Of a stretch of 64,000 nucleotides of DNA, positions 1-8,613 are shown one piece after another. The stretch is from NCBI RefSeq assembly GCF_017652985.1, contig NZ_JAGGDJ010000016.1, positions 61,288-125,287 of the forward strand, in the 5' to 3' direction. This DNA is from Paenibacillus artemisiicola. GTDB lineage: Bacteria > Bacillota > Bacilli > Paenibacillales > Paenibacillaceae. The notes under the pieces are model-generated. The model was not told where the DNA came from. It saw nothing but the letters and a program-made list of their open reading frames with translations, and made no database searches. Made by a program: the position numbers and the translations under genes. Every line of letters begins with the position of its first letter. Position 1 is the first letter of the stretch.

Positions 1-2
1 GC

Positions 3-398
3 GGTGCGATGGCGAGCATCCACATCCAAGGCGGCGTACGGCACGAGATTGGCCTCGCCCTGGATATTTTCGGCGATCGCGGCACGCTCGCGCTGCGCAA
101 TGCGAAGGGCAGCATCCAGATGGGCCCGTACCAGCTGCTCGGCGCGCGAAGGAACGGGCTGGACCCGTCGTCCCCGCTTGAGCCGCTGGCCGTGCCGGCG
201 GCCTACCTCCGCGTGCCGGAGTCGCTTATCCGCCAAGGCGGCCCCGTCGTCAACGTGGCAGGGGCGCTCGGCAGACTGGCCGAGGACATCCGGGAGGGTA
301 CGTCCCGGCTGCCGACGTTCGCGGACGCGGTGAAGGTGCACCGCCTGCTGGACGCGGTCGCAAGGGCGGCCGAGACCGGCGAACGCCAATTCGTATAG
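3..398 (+). CDS. Gfo/Idh/MocA-family oxidoreductase, C-terminal fragment
   Basis: The frame is already open at the left edge (Gly-Ala before the first Met), so the gene begins outside the window and only about 130 C-terminal residues are seen. The stretch with IHIQGG, GTLALRNAKGSIQMG and the closing FADAVKVHRLLDAVARAAETG resembles the substrate-binding alpha/beta domain and terminal helix of NAD(P)-dependent Gfo/Idh/MocA sugar or cyclitol dehydrogenases. The Rossmann half is not visible, so cofactor motifs and substrate cannot be judged. A strong hairpin follows the stop codon by about 20 bp, so this gene ends its transcription unit. Confidence 0.75.
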   Translation, partial: GAMASIHIQGGVRHEIGLALDIFGDRGTLALRNAKGSIQMGPYQLLGARRNGLDPSSPLEPLAVPAAYLRVPESLIRQGGPVVNVAGALGRLAEDIREGTSRLPTFADAVKVHRLLDAVARAAETGERQFV

Positions 399-420
399 GA
401 CCCGGCTTGCGGGAAGCAAA

Positions 421-452
421 AGAGACCTGCCGCGTTGAAGCGGCAGGTCTCT
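421..452 (+). terminator. Terminator hairpin after the oxidoreductase
   Basis: Perfect 13-bp inverted repeat (agagacctgccgc / gcggcaggtctct) with a 6-nt loop, 23 bp after the upstream stop codon. The U-tract is weak. Confidence 0.75.
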
Positions 453-544
453 ATTGGCTATGCGGCCGTGAACGTCCCCGGGCATAGCCCCATTCGCAGC
501 GGTCGCTGCAGGACGTCCGAAACGGACAAACGGGGAGAAATGAA

Positions 545-579
545 TTGACAGCCTTTAATTGATAATGATAATCTTTATC
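545..579 (+). promoter_or_regulatory. Promoter with overlapping Fur box for the siderophore-binding lipoprotein
   Basis: TTGACA at 545-550 and GATAAT at 567-572 are separated by 16 bp. A 19-bp Fur box, gataatgataatctttatc (561-579), matches the Bacillus consensus GATAATGATAATCATTATC at 18 of 19 positions and covers the -10 element, so iron-loaded Fur should block RNA polymerase binding. Confidence 0.85.
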
Positions 580-683
580 AATGTCAGCCGATTCCAGAAC
601 TTCCGCGCGTCCGGCAATTGCCTGCGGCGCCGGCGGCACGGATCGCGCTGCATTTAATCGTCATACCTGGTGGGAGGGTTACC

Positions 684-1709
684 GTGTTCAAGAGAAACCG
701 ATTGATCGGCATCGTTCCGATGCTGCTGCTCGTCCTGCTGCTGGCGGCATGCGGGAACGCGAACAACGCGCCGGAGAACGCCGCGGCGCCGGCCGGCGAA
801 GAAACGTCCGCACCGGCGAATGAGACGTCCGCGTCCGATGGCGGCGAAGCGTCCGGGGAAGGCGCCTCCGCGAAGCGCGTCTTCAAGCACGCGCTGGGCG
901 AAACCGTCATTCCCGCTCATCCGGAGCGGGTCGTGACGCTGCAATACGTCAGCCAGATGCTGTCCGTCGGCGTGAAGCCGATCGGGGCGCTCGATTATTT
1001 GCTCGACGGCCAGGATCCGGCCTTCCAGGGCATCGAAGAGGTCGGCAGCTCCGAATCGGTCAACTACGAGAAGATTTTGTCGCTGAAGCCGGACCTTATC
1101 ATCGCGGCGGACCTGGAGCAGGCCGACTACGACAAGCTGTCCAAGATCGCGCCGACCGTCAGCGTGCCGTGGATGGGCTACGACGTCTTCGGCCACGTGA
1201 AGGTCGTCGGCGACATCTTGAACCGCCAGAAGGAAGCGGCCGCATGGCAAGCCGGGTTCGACGAGAAGATCAAGGCGGCGAAGGAGCAGATCGCCGGCGC
1301 GATCGGCGCGGACAAGACGGTGGCGATCTACCGGATCGATCCGAAGGAGTTCTACGTCTACGGCGTGCGGAACATCGGCTTCACGCTGTACAAGGCGCTC
1401 GACCTGAAGCGGCCGGCGCTCGTGCAGCAGGAGATCGACAAGGACCCGAACCTGTGGGCGATTCCGATCTCGCTCGAGCTGCTGCCGGATTACGGCGCGG
1501 ATTACGCGTTCGTCACGCTGCTGCCGGGCGAGGACGCCGAGAAACGCTTCGAGGAGATTAAGTCGAGCGCGCTGTGGAAGAACATCCCCGCCGTCAAGAA
1601 CGGCCATGTGTTCCAGATCAGCATGGATACGTGGCTCGGCTATACGCCGCACGACATCGAGACGCAGCTGCAGGAGGCCGTGAAGCTGCTCACGCAGCCG
1701 CAGCCTTGA
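684..1709 (+). CDS. Iron-siderophore ABC transporter substrate-binding lipoprotein
   Basis: 341-residue exported lipoprotein expected to capture ferric siderophore at the outer face of the membrane and hand it to a FecCD-type permease. The GTG start at 684 is preferred because GGGAGG lies 6 nt upstream; an in-frame ATG at 618 has no ribosome site. The signal peptide ends in the lipobox LLAAC, followed by a low-complexity Ala/Glu/Ser linker. The mature part is a type III (FepB/FhuD-like) binding fold: VIPAHPERVVTLQYVSQMLSVG, YEKILSLKPDLIIAA, KLSKIAPTV and ALWKNIPAVKNGHVF are family hallmarks. It is monocistronic between a Fur-controlled promoter and a strong terminator; no permease or ATPase adjoins it. 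The ligand cannot be read from sequence. Confidence 0.92.
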   Translation: MFKRNRLIGIVPMLLLVLLLAACGNANNAPENAAAPAGEETSAPANETSASDGGEASGEGASAKRVFKHALGETVIPAHPERVVTLQYVSQMLSVGVKPIGALDYLLDGQDPAFQGIEEVGSSESVNYEKILSLKPDLIIAADLEQADYDKLSKIAPTVSVPWMGYDVFGHVKVVGDILNRQKEAAAWQAGFDEKIKAAKEQIAGAIGADKTVAIYRIDPKEFYVYGVRNIGFTLYKALDLKRPALVQQEIDKDPNLWAIPISLELLPDYGADYAFVTLLPGEDAEKRFEEIKSSALWKNIPAVKNGHVFQISMDTWLGYTPHDIETQLQEAVKLLTQPQP

Positions 1710-1735
1710 CGGCGCGGCGGATCGCGCATCACGCG

Positions 1736-1770
1736 AACAAGGACAACCCGGCATCCGGGTTGTCCTTGTT
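1736..1770. terminator. Bidirectional terminator between convergent genes
   Basis: Perfect 16-bp inverted repeat (1736-1751 with 1755-1770) around a 3-nt loop, flanked by aacaa/ttgtttt so it can serve both converging genes. Confidence 0.9.
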
Positions 1771-1823
1771 TTGATTCGGCCGTCCGCGGGCTTGACCGCC
1801 CGCAGGCTTGACCGTCCGCAGGC

Positions 1824-3278
1824 TTACGCCAGCGCTGCGGCTTGGCCGCGGATCGTCAGCACCTTGTCCGGGTCCCAGCCGACGTTCGCCGTGAACGTCA
1901 GCTCGAGCGCGTCGCCGTCCAGCCGGCAGGCGAGCGCGTACGTGAACGGCGTCTCCACGAGCATCAGCCGGATGTCCAGCGTATCGTCGTTCCGCCAGGC
2001 GAAGCTGCCTTCGACGCGCTGCTCGGCGCCCTGCTTCACGTCTCCGACGCGCAGGCGGCTCGCCGTCCACGCGCCGCGTCCGAGCTTCGCCGTCTGCTCG
2101 CCGAGCTCGTCGTTGCCGATCGTGAGCTCCGCGCCCTGCTCCGAGAAGCGCACCGCGAGCGAATCGAGGCGCAGCTCGTTCGGCTCGAGGCGGAAGACCC
2201 GGCCGTCCAGCCGCGCTTCGGCCGGCGAGGACGCTTCGGCCTGCGGCGGGTCGAGCCGCAGCGCCGCGAGCCGTTCCTCCAGCGCCGCTTGCGCCGCGGC
2301 GTCCGGAGCGGGAGCGGCGTCCGCCGACAGCGCCGGCAGCAGCTCGGCCCAGGCGGCGTCCAGCACGGCCTGCATGTCGGCGACGCCGGACGTAATCGCG
2401 AGCACCGCCTCCTGCTCGGGCAGGACGACGCAGAATTGGCCGAACGCGCCGTCGCCGCGGTACGCGCCGTGGCGGCAGCGCCAGAATTGGTAGCCGTAGC
2501 CCTGCGTCCAGTCGTTGGCCCGGCCGTCGTCGTTGTCGATCTGGAAGCTCGTCGCCTCGTCGATCCACGCCGCCGGCAGGATTTGCTCGCCTTCCCAGAC
2601 GCCGTGCTGCAGATACAGCTGGCCGAACTTGGCGATGTCCTCGGTCGTGACGTTCAGGCCCCAGCCGCCGACCTCGATGCCGCGCGGACACGTCTCCCAC
2701 GTGCCCTCGGTCAACCCGAGCGGCGCGAACAGGCGCGGCTTCAGGTACGCGAGCAGCGATTGGCCCGTGACCTTGCGCAGGATGGCGGACAGCATGTACG
2801 TCGCCGCGCTGTTGTACGCGAAGTGCGTGCCCGGTTTGTGCTCGACCGGTTCCGCCAGGAACGCGCGGACCCAGTTCTCGTCCTTGCGCAGGCTGCCGGT
2901 CACGTCCGCGGCATGGCCCGTGCCCATCATGAGCAGATGCCGGATCTGCATCGCGGCGAGGTTGCCCGTCACCGTCTCCGGCGCCTCGTCCGGAAAGAAG
3001 CCGACGACCGGGTCGTTCACCGTCAGCAGCCCCTCCGCGGCCGCGAAGCCGATCCCCGTCGACGTGAAGCTTTTGCTCAGCGAGAACAGCATATGCGGGT
3101 ATTCCGGCTTGTACGGCGCCCACCAGCCTTCGGCGGCGACTTGTCCGCGGCGAAGCAGCATGAAGCTATGCAGCTCCAGCTTCCGGTCCCGAATGGCGTC
3201 CAGGAAGCCGAGGACCGCTTGCGGCGCGATGCCCGCCGCCTCCGGCGTCGATCTTGGCAGACGTGTTTGGTGTTCCAT
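1824..3278 (-). CDS. Serine hydrolase of the class C beta-lactamase/penicillin-binding superfamily
   Basis: 484-residue protein with the beta-lactamase fold. The serine nucleophile motif SLSK (in MLFSLSKSFTSTGIG) and the Tyr motif YNS (HFAYNSAATYMLSAIL) are present, as is a late GDGAFGQFC segment at the place of the third motif. The start at 3278 is chosen because GGGAGG lies 9 nt upstream; the frame is open further upstream but without a ribosome site. No signal peptide is evident, so it is probably cytoplasmic. A C-terminal extension of about 170 residues with beta-rich character follows the catalytic domain. Members of this family include esterases and D-aminopeptidases; antibiotic hydrolysis should not be assumed. 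It diverges from the EVE-like gene. Confidence 0.88.
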   Translation of the reverse strand: MEHQTRLPRSTPEAAGIAPQAVLGFLDAIRDRKLELHSFMLLRRGQVAAEGWWAPYKPEYPHMLFSLSKSFTSTGIGFAAAEGLLTVNDPVVGFFPDEAPETVTGNLAAMQIRHLLMMGTGHAADVTGSLRKDENWVRAFLAEPVEHKPGTHFAYNSAATYMLSAILRKVTGQSLLAYLKPRLFAPLGLTEGTWETCPRGIEVGGWGLNVTTEDIAKFGQLYLQHGVWEGEQILPAAWIDEATSFQIDNDDGRANDWTQGYGYQFWRCRHGAYRGDGAFGQFCVVLPEQEAVLAITSGVADMQAVLDAAWAELLPALSADAAPAPDAAAQAALEERLAALRLDPPQAEASSPAEARLDGRVFRLEPNELRLDSLAVRFSEQGAELTIGNDELGEQTAKLGRGAWTASRLRVGDVKQGAEQRVEGSFAWRNDDTLDIRLMLVETPFTYALACRLDGDALELTFTANVGWDPDKVLTIRGQAAALA

Positions 3279-3467
3279 GGTCCGATTCCTCCCAATACGA
3301 ATAGTGTCGTGCGGGTCAATTGGCATGAATGCGGTTGCATAAAGCGGATGCGACGGTCGGCGGTACGCGAGAGAACGGTGCGGGGACGGTTCGTTTGCGG
3401 TTTCTAGCAAGAATGTTATCGTAATAGGGTAACCGTGTAAAGCGGACTTCGGGAGGGATTTGGGGAT

Positions 3468-4085
3468 ATGCGATTGTATCGGGTAATTGCCGGGCAAGAG
3501 GGAAGCCGCGGGCTGCCGGATTTTCTGAATAGCCATTACGTCAGCTGCGGCTTGCCCGGCTTAGGCGATCTGGGGCTGGTCGGCCGGTCGGAGCTGCAGG
3601 CGAAGCTGCGGCAGGCGCACGGCTTGGACGGGCGCGAGCTGGAGCGGCGGCTGGAGGAACACTGGAATTTCGCGCACGCGCTCGAGGACGGGGATTACGT
3701 CGTGGCCGGCGACGGGGAACGGCTGTATCTCGGCGACCTCGGCGATTACTATTATCTCGAGGAATTCGACAATGCCGAGGAACGGAGCGGGCACCGGCGC
3801 GGCGTGACGTGGCTGCGCCGGCTGGAGCGCGGCCAGCTGCATCCGGAGCTGGCGGCGTTCCTCGGCGAGGACGGGGAGACCGGGCTCTTCGGGCGTTCCG
3901 TCGCCCGCGAGGAGCTGGAGCGGCTGCTGTCGCCCCCGTCCGCGGCGGAGGGCGCGCCGCTCGTCGACGAAGCGACGCTGCGCGAAGCGCTGGACGTGCT
4001 GAAGGCGGCGCTGCGCAGCGACGATCCGGAGCGGCGGGAACGGGCGGCGGCCGCGATCGTGCGGGCGGCGACGCTGCGGGTATAG
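3468..4085 (+). CDS. Stand-alone EVE/Mrr-N-like (PUA-superfamily) protein, putative
   Basis: 205 residues, ATG start with GGGAGGG 10 nt upstream. The pattern resembles the N-terminal reader domain found on some Mrr-type restriction enzymes: an initial LYRVIAG strand, FLNSHYVSCG, a central NFAHALEDGDYVVAGD followed by RLYLGDLGDYYYLEE, then HRRGVTWLRRLERGQL. In those enzymes this EVE-like fold reads modified bases. Here no nuclease domain follows: the C-terminal 60 residues are helical and acidic/basic mixed. The function is therefore unassigned. Neighbours (divergent serine hydrolase, downstream membrane protease) give no restriction-system context. The family assignment rests on recalled motif order only. 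Confidence 0.6.
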   Translation: MRLYRVIAGQEGSRGLPDFLNSHYVSCGLPGLGDLGLVGRSELQAKLRQAHGLDGRELERRLEEHWNFAHALEDGDYVVAGDGERLYLGDLGDYYYLEEFDNAEERSGHRRGVTWLRRLERGQLHPELAAFLGEDGETGLFGRSVAREELERLLSPPSAAEGAPLVDEATLREALDVLKAALRSDDPERRERAAAAIVRAATLRV

Positions 4086-4090
4086 CGGCT

Positions 4091-4110
4091 GGACCGGGGC
4101 TTCCCGGTCC
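4091..4110 (+). terminator. Short GC hairpin, possible weak terminator
   Basis: 8-bp stem ggaccggg/cccggtcc with a 4-nt loop, 6 bp after the preceding stop. There is no T-run, so termination would be weak. Confidence 0.4.
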
Positions 4111-4142
4111 GCGGTCCGGCGGCTTTGCCCGCGCCCGCGTGC

Positions 4143-4148
4143 TATAAT
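4143..4148 (+). promoter_or_regulatory. Candidate -10 element for the M50 protease gene
   Basis: A consensus TATAAT lies 32 bp before the ATG at 4181. No convincing -35 hexamer sits at 16-18 bp spacing. Confidence 0.5.
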
Positions 4149-4180
4149 GGGAGAAAAACCAAACGGAACGGAGCTGACGC

Positions 4181-4879
4181 ATGAACTGGAAATTCGCCGG
4201 TTACATTGTCGTGGCGCTGATCGTCATTCATCTGCCGTTCGTCGGCCTTTTCTTCAAAATCGCCAACACGCTCGTGCACGAGTCGGCCCATGCCCTGACG
4301 TCGCTGGCGATGAAAGGGCAGGTCGGCCAGATTCAGCTGTACGCCAACACCGAAGGCGTCACGTACACGGCGTCGCCGAGCAAGCTCGCCTCCGTGGTGA
4401 CGAGTCTCGCGGGCTACGTCGGCTCGTCCTTGTTCGCCCTGCTGCTCGCCGTGCTCTGCGCGAGGCGCAAGCATGCCGTCATCCTGTGGCTCTTCCTCGT
4501 CCTCGCGGTCGTCAACGCGCTGCTCTGGGTGCGCAATCCGTTCGGCATCGGCTGGCTGCTCGTCTTCACCGTCCTGCTGGCTTTCGCGCTCTGGCGGAGA
4601 GGCAGCTGGGCCTCCGCCTTGGCGATCGGTCTGTTCGTGTTCGTGCTGGCCGAATCCGTGTCGAGCAGCTTCGCGATTTTGTGGCTTAGCCTGTACGCGC
4701 CGGCGGGCGCCGGAGACGCGGCGAACCTGGGCAGGGACACGGTGCTGCCGACCGCGTTTTGGGGCTTCTTCTTCCTCGTCCAGGCCTGCGCGTTCGGCTT
4801 CGTCAGCGCCCGGACGGTACTCTGGCGCGGCAGAGGCAAAGGCGGGGGCGCCGCGTTCCCGCGGCAGCTGTCCTCCTAG
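4181..4879 (+). CDS. M50-type (site-2 protease-like) membrane metallopeptidase
   Basis: 232-residue polytopic membrane protein. The zinc motif HESAH (H33, E34, H37) follows directly after the first transmembrane helix, as in M50B-type intramembrane proteases. Further hydrophobic segments occur around residues 65-95, 100-120, 125-145, 150-170 and 190-210. The usual distal Asp ligand motif (NxxPxxxxDG) is not obvious, so catalytic competence is inferred from HExxH alone. It follows a candidate TATAAT; GGAG lies about 8 nt before the ATG. It is not overlapped with neighbours, and no obvious anti-sigma or substrate gene adjoins, so its target is unknown. Confidence 0.75.
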   Translation: MNWKFAGYIVVALIVIHLPFVGLFFKIANTLVHESAHALTSLAMKGQVGQIQLYANTEGVTYTASPSKLASVVTSLAGYVGSSLFALLLAVLCARRKHAVILWLFLVLAVVNALLWVRNPFGIGWLLVFTVLLAFALWRRGSWASALAIGLFVFVLAESVSSSFAILWLSLYAPAGAGDAANLGRDTVLPTAFWGFFFLVQACAFGFVSARTVLWRGRGKGGGAAFPRQLSS

Positions 4880-4934
4880 CCCGGCCCGGTATTTTCGCTT
4901 TCTCCTACATCGACTTAAAGGAGCGTGACCATTC

Positions 4935-5837
4935 ATGAAGATGAACGAAATCGGCCGTTCCGGCCTGCGCGTCGGCGAGATCGGCCTCGGCTGCATGTCG
5001 CTCGGCACGGAGGAACGGACGGCGGCCGCCATCCTTCACGAGGCGCTCGAGCGGGGCGTCAACCTGCTCGACACCGCCGATCTCTACGACGGCGGGCGCA
5101 ACGAGGAGCTCGTCGGCAAGGCGATCCGCGGCCGCCGCGACCGGGTCGTGCTGGCGACGAAGGTCGGCAACCGGCGCGTGCCGGGACAGGACGGCTGGGT
5201 ATGGGATCCGTCGAAGGCGTATATTTTGGCCGCGGCGAAGGACAGCCTGCGCCGGCTCGGCACGGACTACATCGATCTGTACCAGCTGCACGGGGGCACG
5301 ATCGACGACCCGATCGACGAGACGATCGAAGCGTTCGAGCAGCTGAAGACGGAAGGCGTCATCCGGGCGTACGGCATCTCGTCGATCCGGCCGAACGTCA
5401 TTCGCGAATATGCCGCGCGGTCCGGCATCGCCAGCGTGATGAACCCGTACAGCATCGTCGACCGGCGGGGCGAAGAGACGGTCTTCCCGCTGCTGGCGGA
5501 GAAGGGCATCGGCGTCATCGCGCGCGGACCGCTCGCGAGCGGCGCGCTGGCGGCCGGCCGGCAGCCGTCCAAGGGCGTGCCCGACTACGAGCTGGCGGAG
5601 CTGGAAGCGCTCCGCGCCGGGCTCGGGACGCTGGAGGCGGAGGGCCGCGGCCTGACGCAGCTGGCGATCCGCTTCACGCTGAGCCAGCCGGTCGTGGCGG
5701 CCGCCGTGCCGGGGGCCAGCTCGCGCGAGCAGCTGCTGCAGAACCTGGCCGCGGCGGACGCGCCTCCGCTGACGGAGGCGGAAGCGGCGGCGATCCGCGG
5801 CATGAGCAAGGCGAACCGGTACCGGCTGCACCGCTAG
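4935..5837 (+). CDS. Aldo/keto reductase
   Basis: 300-residue NADPH-dependent oxidoreductase of the AKR (beta/alpha)8 barrel superfamily. Catalytic-tetrad segments are in order: [12 protein letters not shown] (Asp and Tyr), VVLATKVG (Lys) and LYQLHGG (His). The C-terminal cofactor-binding block [17 protein letters not shown] is present. AAGGAG lies about 9 nt before the ATG. The length fits the shorter AKR groups. The substrate is unknown. It sits 56 bp after the membrane protease gene on the same strand, so weak read-through is possible. Confidence 0.92.
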   Translation: MKMNEIGRSGLRVGEIGLGCMSLGTEERTAAAILHEALERGVNLLDTADLYDGGRNEELVGKAIRGRRDRVVLATKVGNRRVPGQDGWVWDPSKAYILAAAKDSLRRLGTDYIDLYQLHGGTIDDPIDETIEAFEQLKTEGVIRAYGISSIRPNVIREYAARSGIASVMNPYSIVDRRGEETVFPLLAEKGIGVIARGPLASGALAAGRQPSKGVPDYELAELEALRAGLGTLEAEGRGLTQLAIRFTLSQPVVAAAVPGASSREQLLQNLAAADAPPLTEAEAAAIRGMSKANRYRLHR

Positions 5838-6019
5838 GGCGGGCTTCGGGGGTTCGCGTTTCGCCGGGACGGCCGGTCCGGGCGGCTGCGGCGCAAGGAC
5901 AACGGATGCGGGCTAGGCGGAACGAATACGCGGGCAGGGGGGCTGTGACAGCGAGGGCAAGCGGGCTGCGCGGCCCCCTTTATGCGCGGCAGGGAATCAG
6001 GAGGGAGAGGGGCGGAACG

Positions 6020-6541
6020 ATGAATTTCAAGCTGGAGGAAGCAGTTGAGGTGCTGGAGCGCACTCCGCGCACGCTGGAGACGTGGCTGTCCGGGCTGTCG
6101 GAGGGCTGGCTGCGGAGCAACGAGGGCGAGGGCACTTGGAGCCCCGTCGAGGTCGTCGACCATCTCATCGAGGGCGAGCGGACGAATTGGCTGCCGCGGC
6201 TGGCGTTTCTGCTGGAGGAGGGCGAAAGCAAGCCGTTTCCGCCCTTCGACCGGTTCGCCCATCTGGGCCGGGGCGAGCAGTCGCTAACGCGGAAGCTGGC
6301 GGAATTTCAGGCGGCGCGCGCGGAGAGCCTCGCCAAGCTGAAGACGCTGCTCGATCCCGAACGCGACTTGGAGCGGACGGGGCGGCATCCGTCGTTCGGC
6401 GCGGTGAAGGCGCGGGAGCTGCTGTCGACGTGGGTCGTGCACGATCTGACGCATATCGCCCAAATCGTCCGGGTCATGGCCGAGCGGTACCGTGCGGACG
6501 TCGGGCCGTGGACGGCGTTTCTGGGGATTTTGAAGAAATAA
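6020..6541 (+). CDS. DinB-family protein
   Basis: 173-residue four-helix-bundle protein. The start at 6020 is chosen because a purine-rich gagggagagg site lies about 10 nt upstream; the frame extends far upstream but only as antisense or out-of-frame background. The DinB/YfiT metal-binding histidines are visible in [11 protein letters not shown] and in [16 protein letters not shown] near the C terminus. Members act as metal-dependent thiol S-transferases (for example bacillithiol-dependent) or are uncharacterised. [10 protein letters not shown] is a typical family signature. No obvious pathway partner adjoins; the next gene is a regulator about 100 bp downstream. Confidence 0.88.
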   Translation: MNFKLEEAVEVLERTPRTLETWLSGLSEGWLRSNEGEGTWSPVEVVDHLIEGERTNWLPRLAFLLEEGESKPFPPFDRFAHLGRGEQSLTRKLAEFQAARAESLAKLKTLLDPERDLERTGRHPSFGAVKARELLSTWVVHDLTHIAQIVRVMAERYRADVGPWTAFLGILKK

Positions 6542-6638
6542 AGGCCGCTCCCGTCCGCGACCCGTCACGATCGGGCAAGGAATGTCGGATGGCCGCGGAC
6601 GAGACCTGTTAATCTGGGATGGAAGGAGGCGGCAGAAC

Positions 6639-7520
6639 GTGGAGCAGCCGATGAACATGAACGGCGCGCTGCGCTACATCGAGGAGCGACTGGCGGACGA
6701 GATCGACGTGAAGGAAGCGGCGCGGCGGGCGTACTGCTCGGAGTACCAGTTTCTGCGGATGTTCTCGTTCCTGGCGGGCCTTCCGCTGTCGGAATACATC
6801 CGCCGGAGACGCTTGACGCTGGCGGCGTTCGAGCTGCGGGGCGGCGGCGCGAAGGTCATCGACGTGGCGCTCAAGTACGGGTACGGCTCGCCGGACGCGT
6901 TCGCGCGGGCGTTCCAGCAGCTGCACGGCGTCACGCCGTCGGAGGCGCGGAGCGGCGCCGGAACGGTGAAGGCCTACTCGCCGGTCTCCTTCCAGTTAAC
7001 GGTGCGGGGAGGCAGCGAAATGAACTATCGGATCGTGGAAAAGGACGCATTCCGCATCGTGGGCATCATGAAGCGGGTGGCGGTCGTGTTCGAAGGGGTC
7101 AATCCGGACATCGCGGCGATGTGGCAGAGCTTGGACATGGCGACGATCACGGCGCTGAAGGACGTGTCGAACGTCGAGCCGCGGGGGCTGATCAGCGCGT
7201 CGGCGAATTTCTCGGAGGACCGGATGGAGGAACGCGGCGGCCTGGATCATTATATCGGCGCCGCGACCACGGAGCCGGCGCCGGACGGCATGGCGCGGCT
7301 GGAGGTGGCCGCTTCGGACTGGGCGGTATTCGAGGCCGTCGGGAAGTTCCCGGAGACGCTTCAGGAGGTATGGGGACGCATCTATTCGGAATGGCTGCCG
7401 TCGGCGGCGTACGAGCTGGTGCCGGGACCGGAGATGCTGTGGAACGAGGGGAAGGACACGTCGTTGCCGGCATTCCGCAGCGAGATTTGGATTCCGGTGC
7501 GGAAGAAGCAGGCGCGATAA
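6639..7520 (+). CDS. AraC-family regulator with C-terminal GyrI-like effector domain
   Basis: 293-residue one-component regulator. GTG at 6639 is chosen because AGGAGG lies 9 nt upstream, better placed than for the ATG at 6651. An N-terminal AraC double helix-turn-helix (residues about 5-105: [23 protein letters not shown], then [32 protein letters not shown]) is followed by a GyrI-like/BmrR effector-binding domain starting at [16 protein letters not shown] and ending with EIWIPVRKK. This order is typical of MarA/Rob-like multidrug or stress regulators that bind small hydrophobic ligands. The target operon is not evident; DinB upstream and the phosphatase downstream are separate units. Confidence 0.9.
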   Translation: MEQPMNMNGALRYIEERLADEIDVKEAARRAYCSEYQFLRMFSFLAGLPLSEYIRRRRLTLAAFELRGGGAKVIDVALKYGYGSPDAFARAFQQLHGVTPSEARSGAGTVKAYSPVSFQLTVRGGSEMNYRIVEKDAFRIVGIMKRVAVVFEGVNPDIAAMWQSLDMATITALKDVSNVEPRGLISASANFSEDRMEERGGLDHYIGAATTEPAPDGMARLEVAASDWAVFEAVGKFPETLQEVWGRIYSEWLPSAAYELVPGPEMLWNEGKDTSLPAFRSEIWIPVRKKQAR

Positions 7521-7533
7521 GCATGAAACAAGG

Positions 7534-7575
7534 AAGAGCATCCGCGGCGGCCGACGCTTCGGATGCTCTTATTTT
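7534..7575 (+). terminator. Terminator of the AraC/GyrI-like gene
   Basis: Perfect 11-bp stem aagagcatccg/cggatgctctt with a 15-nt loop, followed by attttg; it starts 14 bp after the stop. Confidence 0.85.
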
Positions 7576-7725
7576 GCGCTTCCGGCGATTCGCGCCCGCC
7601 CTCCGTCCAAGGACGTCAGTCCTCCTTGGGCAGCCGCGCCTTCGCCAGCAAGCGCGACGGCCCGGCATGCCGCGCCGATCTCCTTCGCACGCCGGAATCG
7701 TCCGTTTTGCGCGGCCGCCCGTCCG

Positions 7726-7754
7726 TTGCCGATAGCGGGAGCCTTTGCTACGAT
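7726..7754 (+). promoter_or_regulatory. Candidate sigma-A promoter for the PHP phosphatase gene
   Basis: TTGCCG (7726-7731) and TACGAT (7749-7754) are spaced by exactly 17 bp, 30 bp before the ATG at 7784. Confidence 0.6.
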
Positions 7755-7783
7755 GGGAAAAACGGAAGAGCGGGGGACCCGAA

Positions 7784-8491
7784 ATGATCGATATTCATTG
7801 TCACATACTGCCCGGCGTGGACGACGGCGCGAAGGATCTGGCGGAGGCGGTCGCGATGGCCCGCATCGCGTACGAGGACGGCATCCGGGACATCGTCGTC
7901 ACTCCGCATTTCAACAGCGTCTACATGACGACGGCGGACACGATGCGGCGGAAGCTGGACGAGCTGCGGACGGAGCTGGACCGGCAGCGCGTCGCGATCC
8001 GGCTGCATCCGGGCAACGAGCTGCGGATCGAGAGCAAGGCGTTCGTCGAGCGGCATGCCGCCCGGGGCAGCTTCGCTTATTTGGGCACGCCGGCGAAATT
8101 CCTGCTCATGGAGGAGCGCTGGACGGACTACGATCCGGATACGCCGGAGATTGTCGCGCGGCTGCTGGACGCGGGCGTGACGCCGGTGATCGCGCACCCG
8201 GAGCGGCATTTTTTCTTCCGCGAGAATCCGGAGCTGCTGCCGACGCTGATCGAGCAGGGCATCTGGACGCAGGTGTCCGCGGACAGCCTGGTCGGCAACT
8301 TCGGCGCGGAGGCACGGGAGTACGGCCGCAAGCTGATCCTGGACGGCCACGCGCACACGCTCGCGACCGACGCCCATAACGTGACCCGGAGGCCGAACCT
8401 GAGCGCGGGGATGGCGGTGTTCGAGGAGCTGGCCGGCGCGGGGGCGCGGGCCGAGCTGGAGGTGCGGATGCGGAGCATTCTCGAAGCGTAA
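7784..8491 (+). CDS. CpsB/YwqE-type PHP-family tyrosine-protein phosphatase
   Basis: 235-residue metal-dependent phosphatase of the PHP superfamily. Metal ligands are visible in MIDIHCHILPGVDDGAKD at the N terminus (HCH), in VVTPHFN, in PVIAHPERH and in the late GHAHTLATDAHN segment. This is the CpsB/YwqE arrangement; known members dephosphorylate BY-kinases that control capsule or exopolysaccharide synthesis. The start is set at 7784, where a G-rich site precedes the ATG and the protein begins directly with the metal motif. No polysaccharide gene or BY-kinase lies beside it in this window, so its partner must be elsewhere. It is monocistronic and ends at a 40-nt perfect palindrome. Confidence 0.9.
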   Translation: MIDIHCHILPGVDDGAKDLAEAVAMARIAYEDGIRDIVVTPHFNSVYMTTADTMRRKLDELRTELDRQRVAIRLHPGNELRIESKAFVERHAARGSFAYLGTPAKFLLMEERWTDYDPDTPEIVARLLDAGVTPVIAHPERHFFFRENPELLPTLIEQGIWTQVSADSLVGNFGAEAREYGRKLILDGHAHTLATDAHNVTRRPNLSAGMAVFEELAGAGARAELEVRMRSILEA

Positions 8492-8507
8492 GCGCGGGGG
8501 GCGCGGA

Positions 8508-8572
8508 GAAAGGCCGAGAGCGCGGAACGCAAAGAAGGGCCGAGAGCGAGGAACGCAAAGAAGGGCCGGGAG
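8508..8572. repeat. 26-bp tandem repeat, 2.5 copies
   Basis: Units begin at 8508, 8534 and 8560 (partial), differ at only two positions between the full copies, and run into the left arm of the palindrome that follows. They lie between the convergent phosphatase and P450 genes. Confidence 0.85.
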
Positions 8573-8603
8573 AACGGCGCGCATGCGCGCCGTTCTCCCG
8601 GCC
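8564..8603. terminator. Bidirectional terminator, perfect 40-nt palindrome
   Basis: 20-bp perfect dyad centred between 8583 and 8584, with T-rich exits on both sides (tttgccgttttt rightwards, cttctttgc leftwards). It serves both converging genes. Confidence 0.88.
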
Positions 8604-8613
8604 TTTGCCGTTT

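Noticed and set aside
1824..3278. Antibiotic-resistance beta-lactamase
   Set aside because: No export signal and the motif context fits the broad esterase/peptidase-type serine hydrolase group; resistance cannot be inferred from the fold.
1842..3407. Long plus-strand frame opposite the serine hydrolase
   Set aside because: Composition is Arg/Ala/Val antisense background; the minus-strand gene has clear SxxK and YxN motifs.
5838..6019. Upstream extension of the DinB protein
   Set aside because: The frame is open far upstream but overlaps the aldo/keto reductase out of frame, and only the ATG at 6020 has a ribosome site and family-like N terminus.
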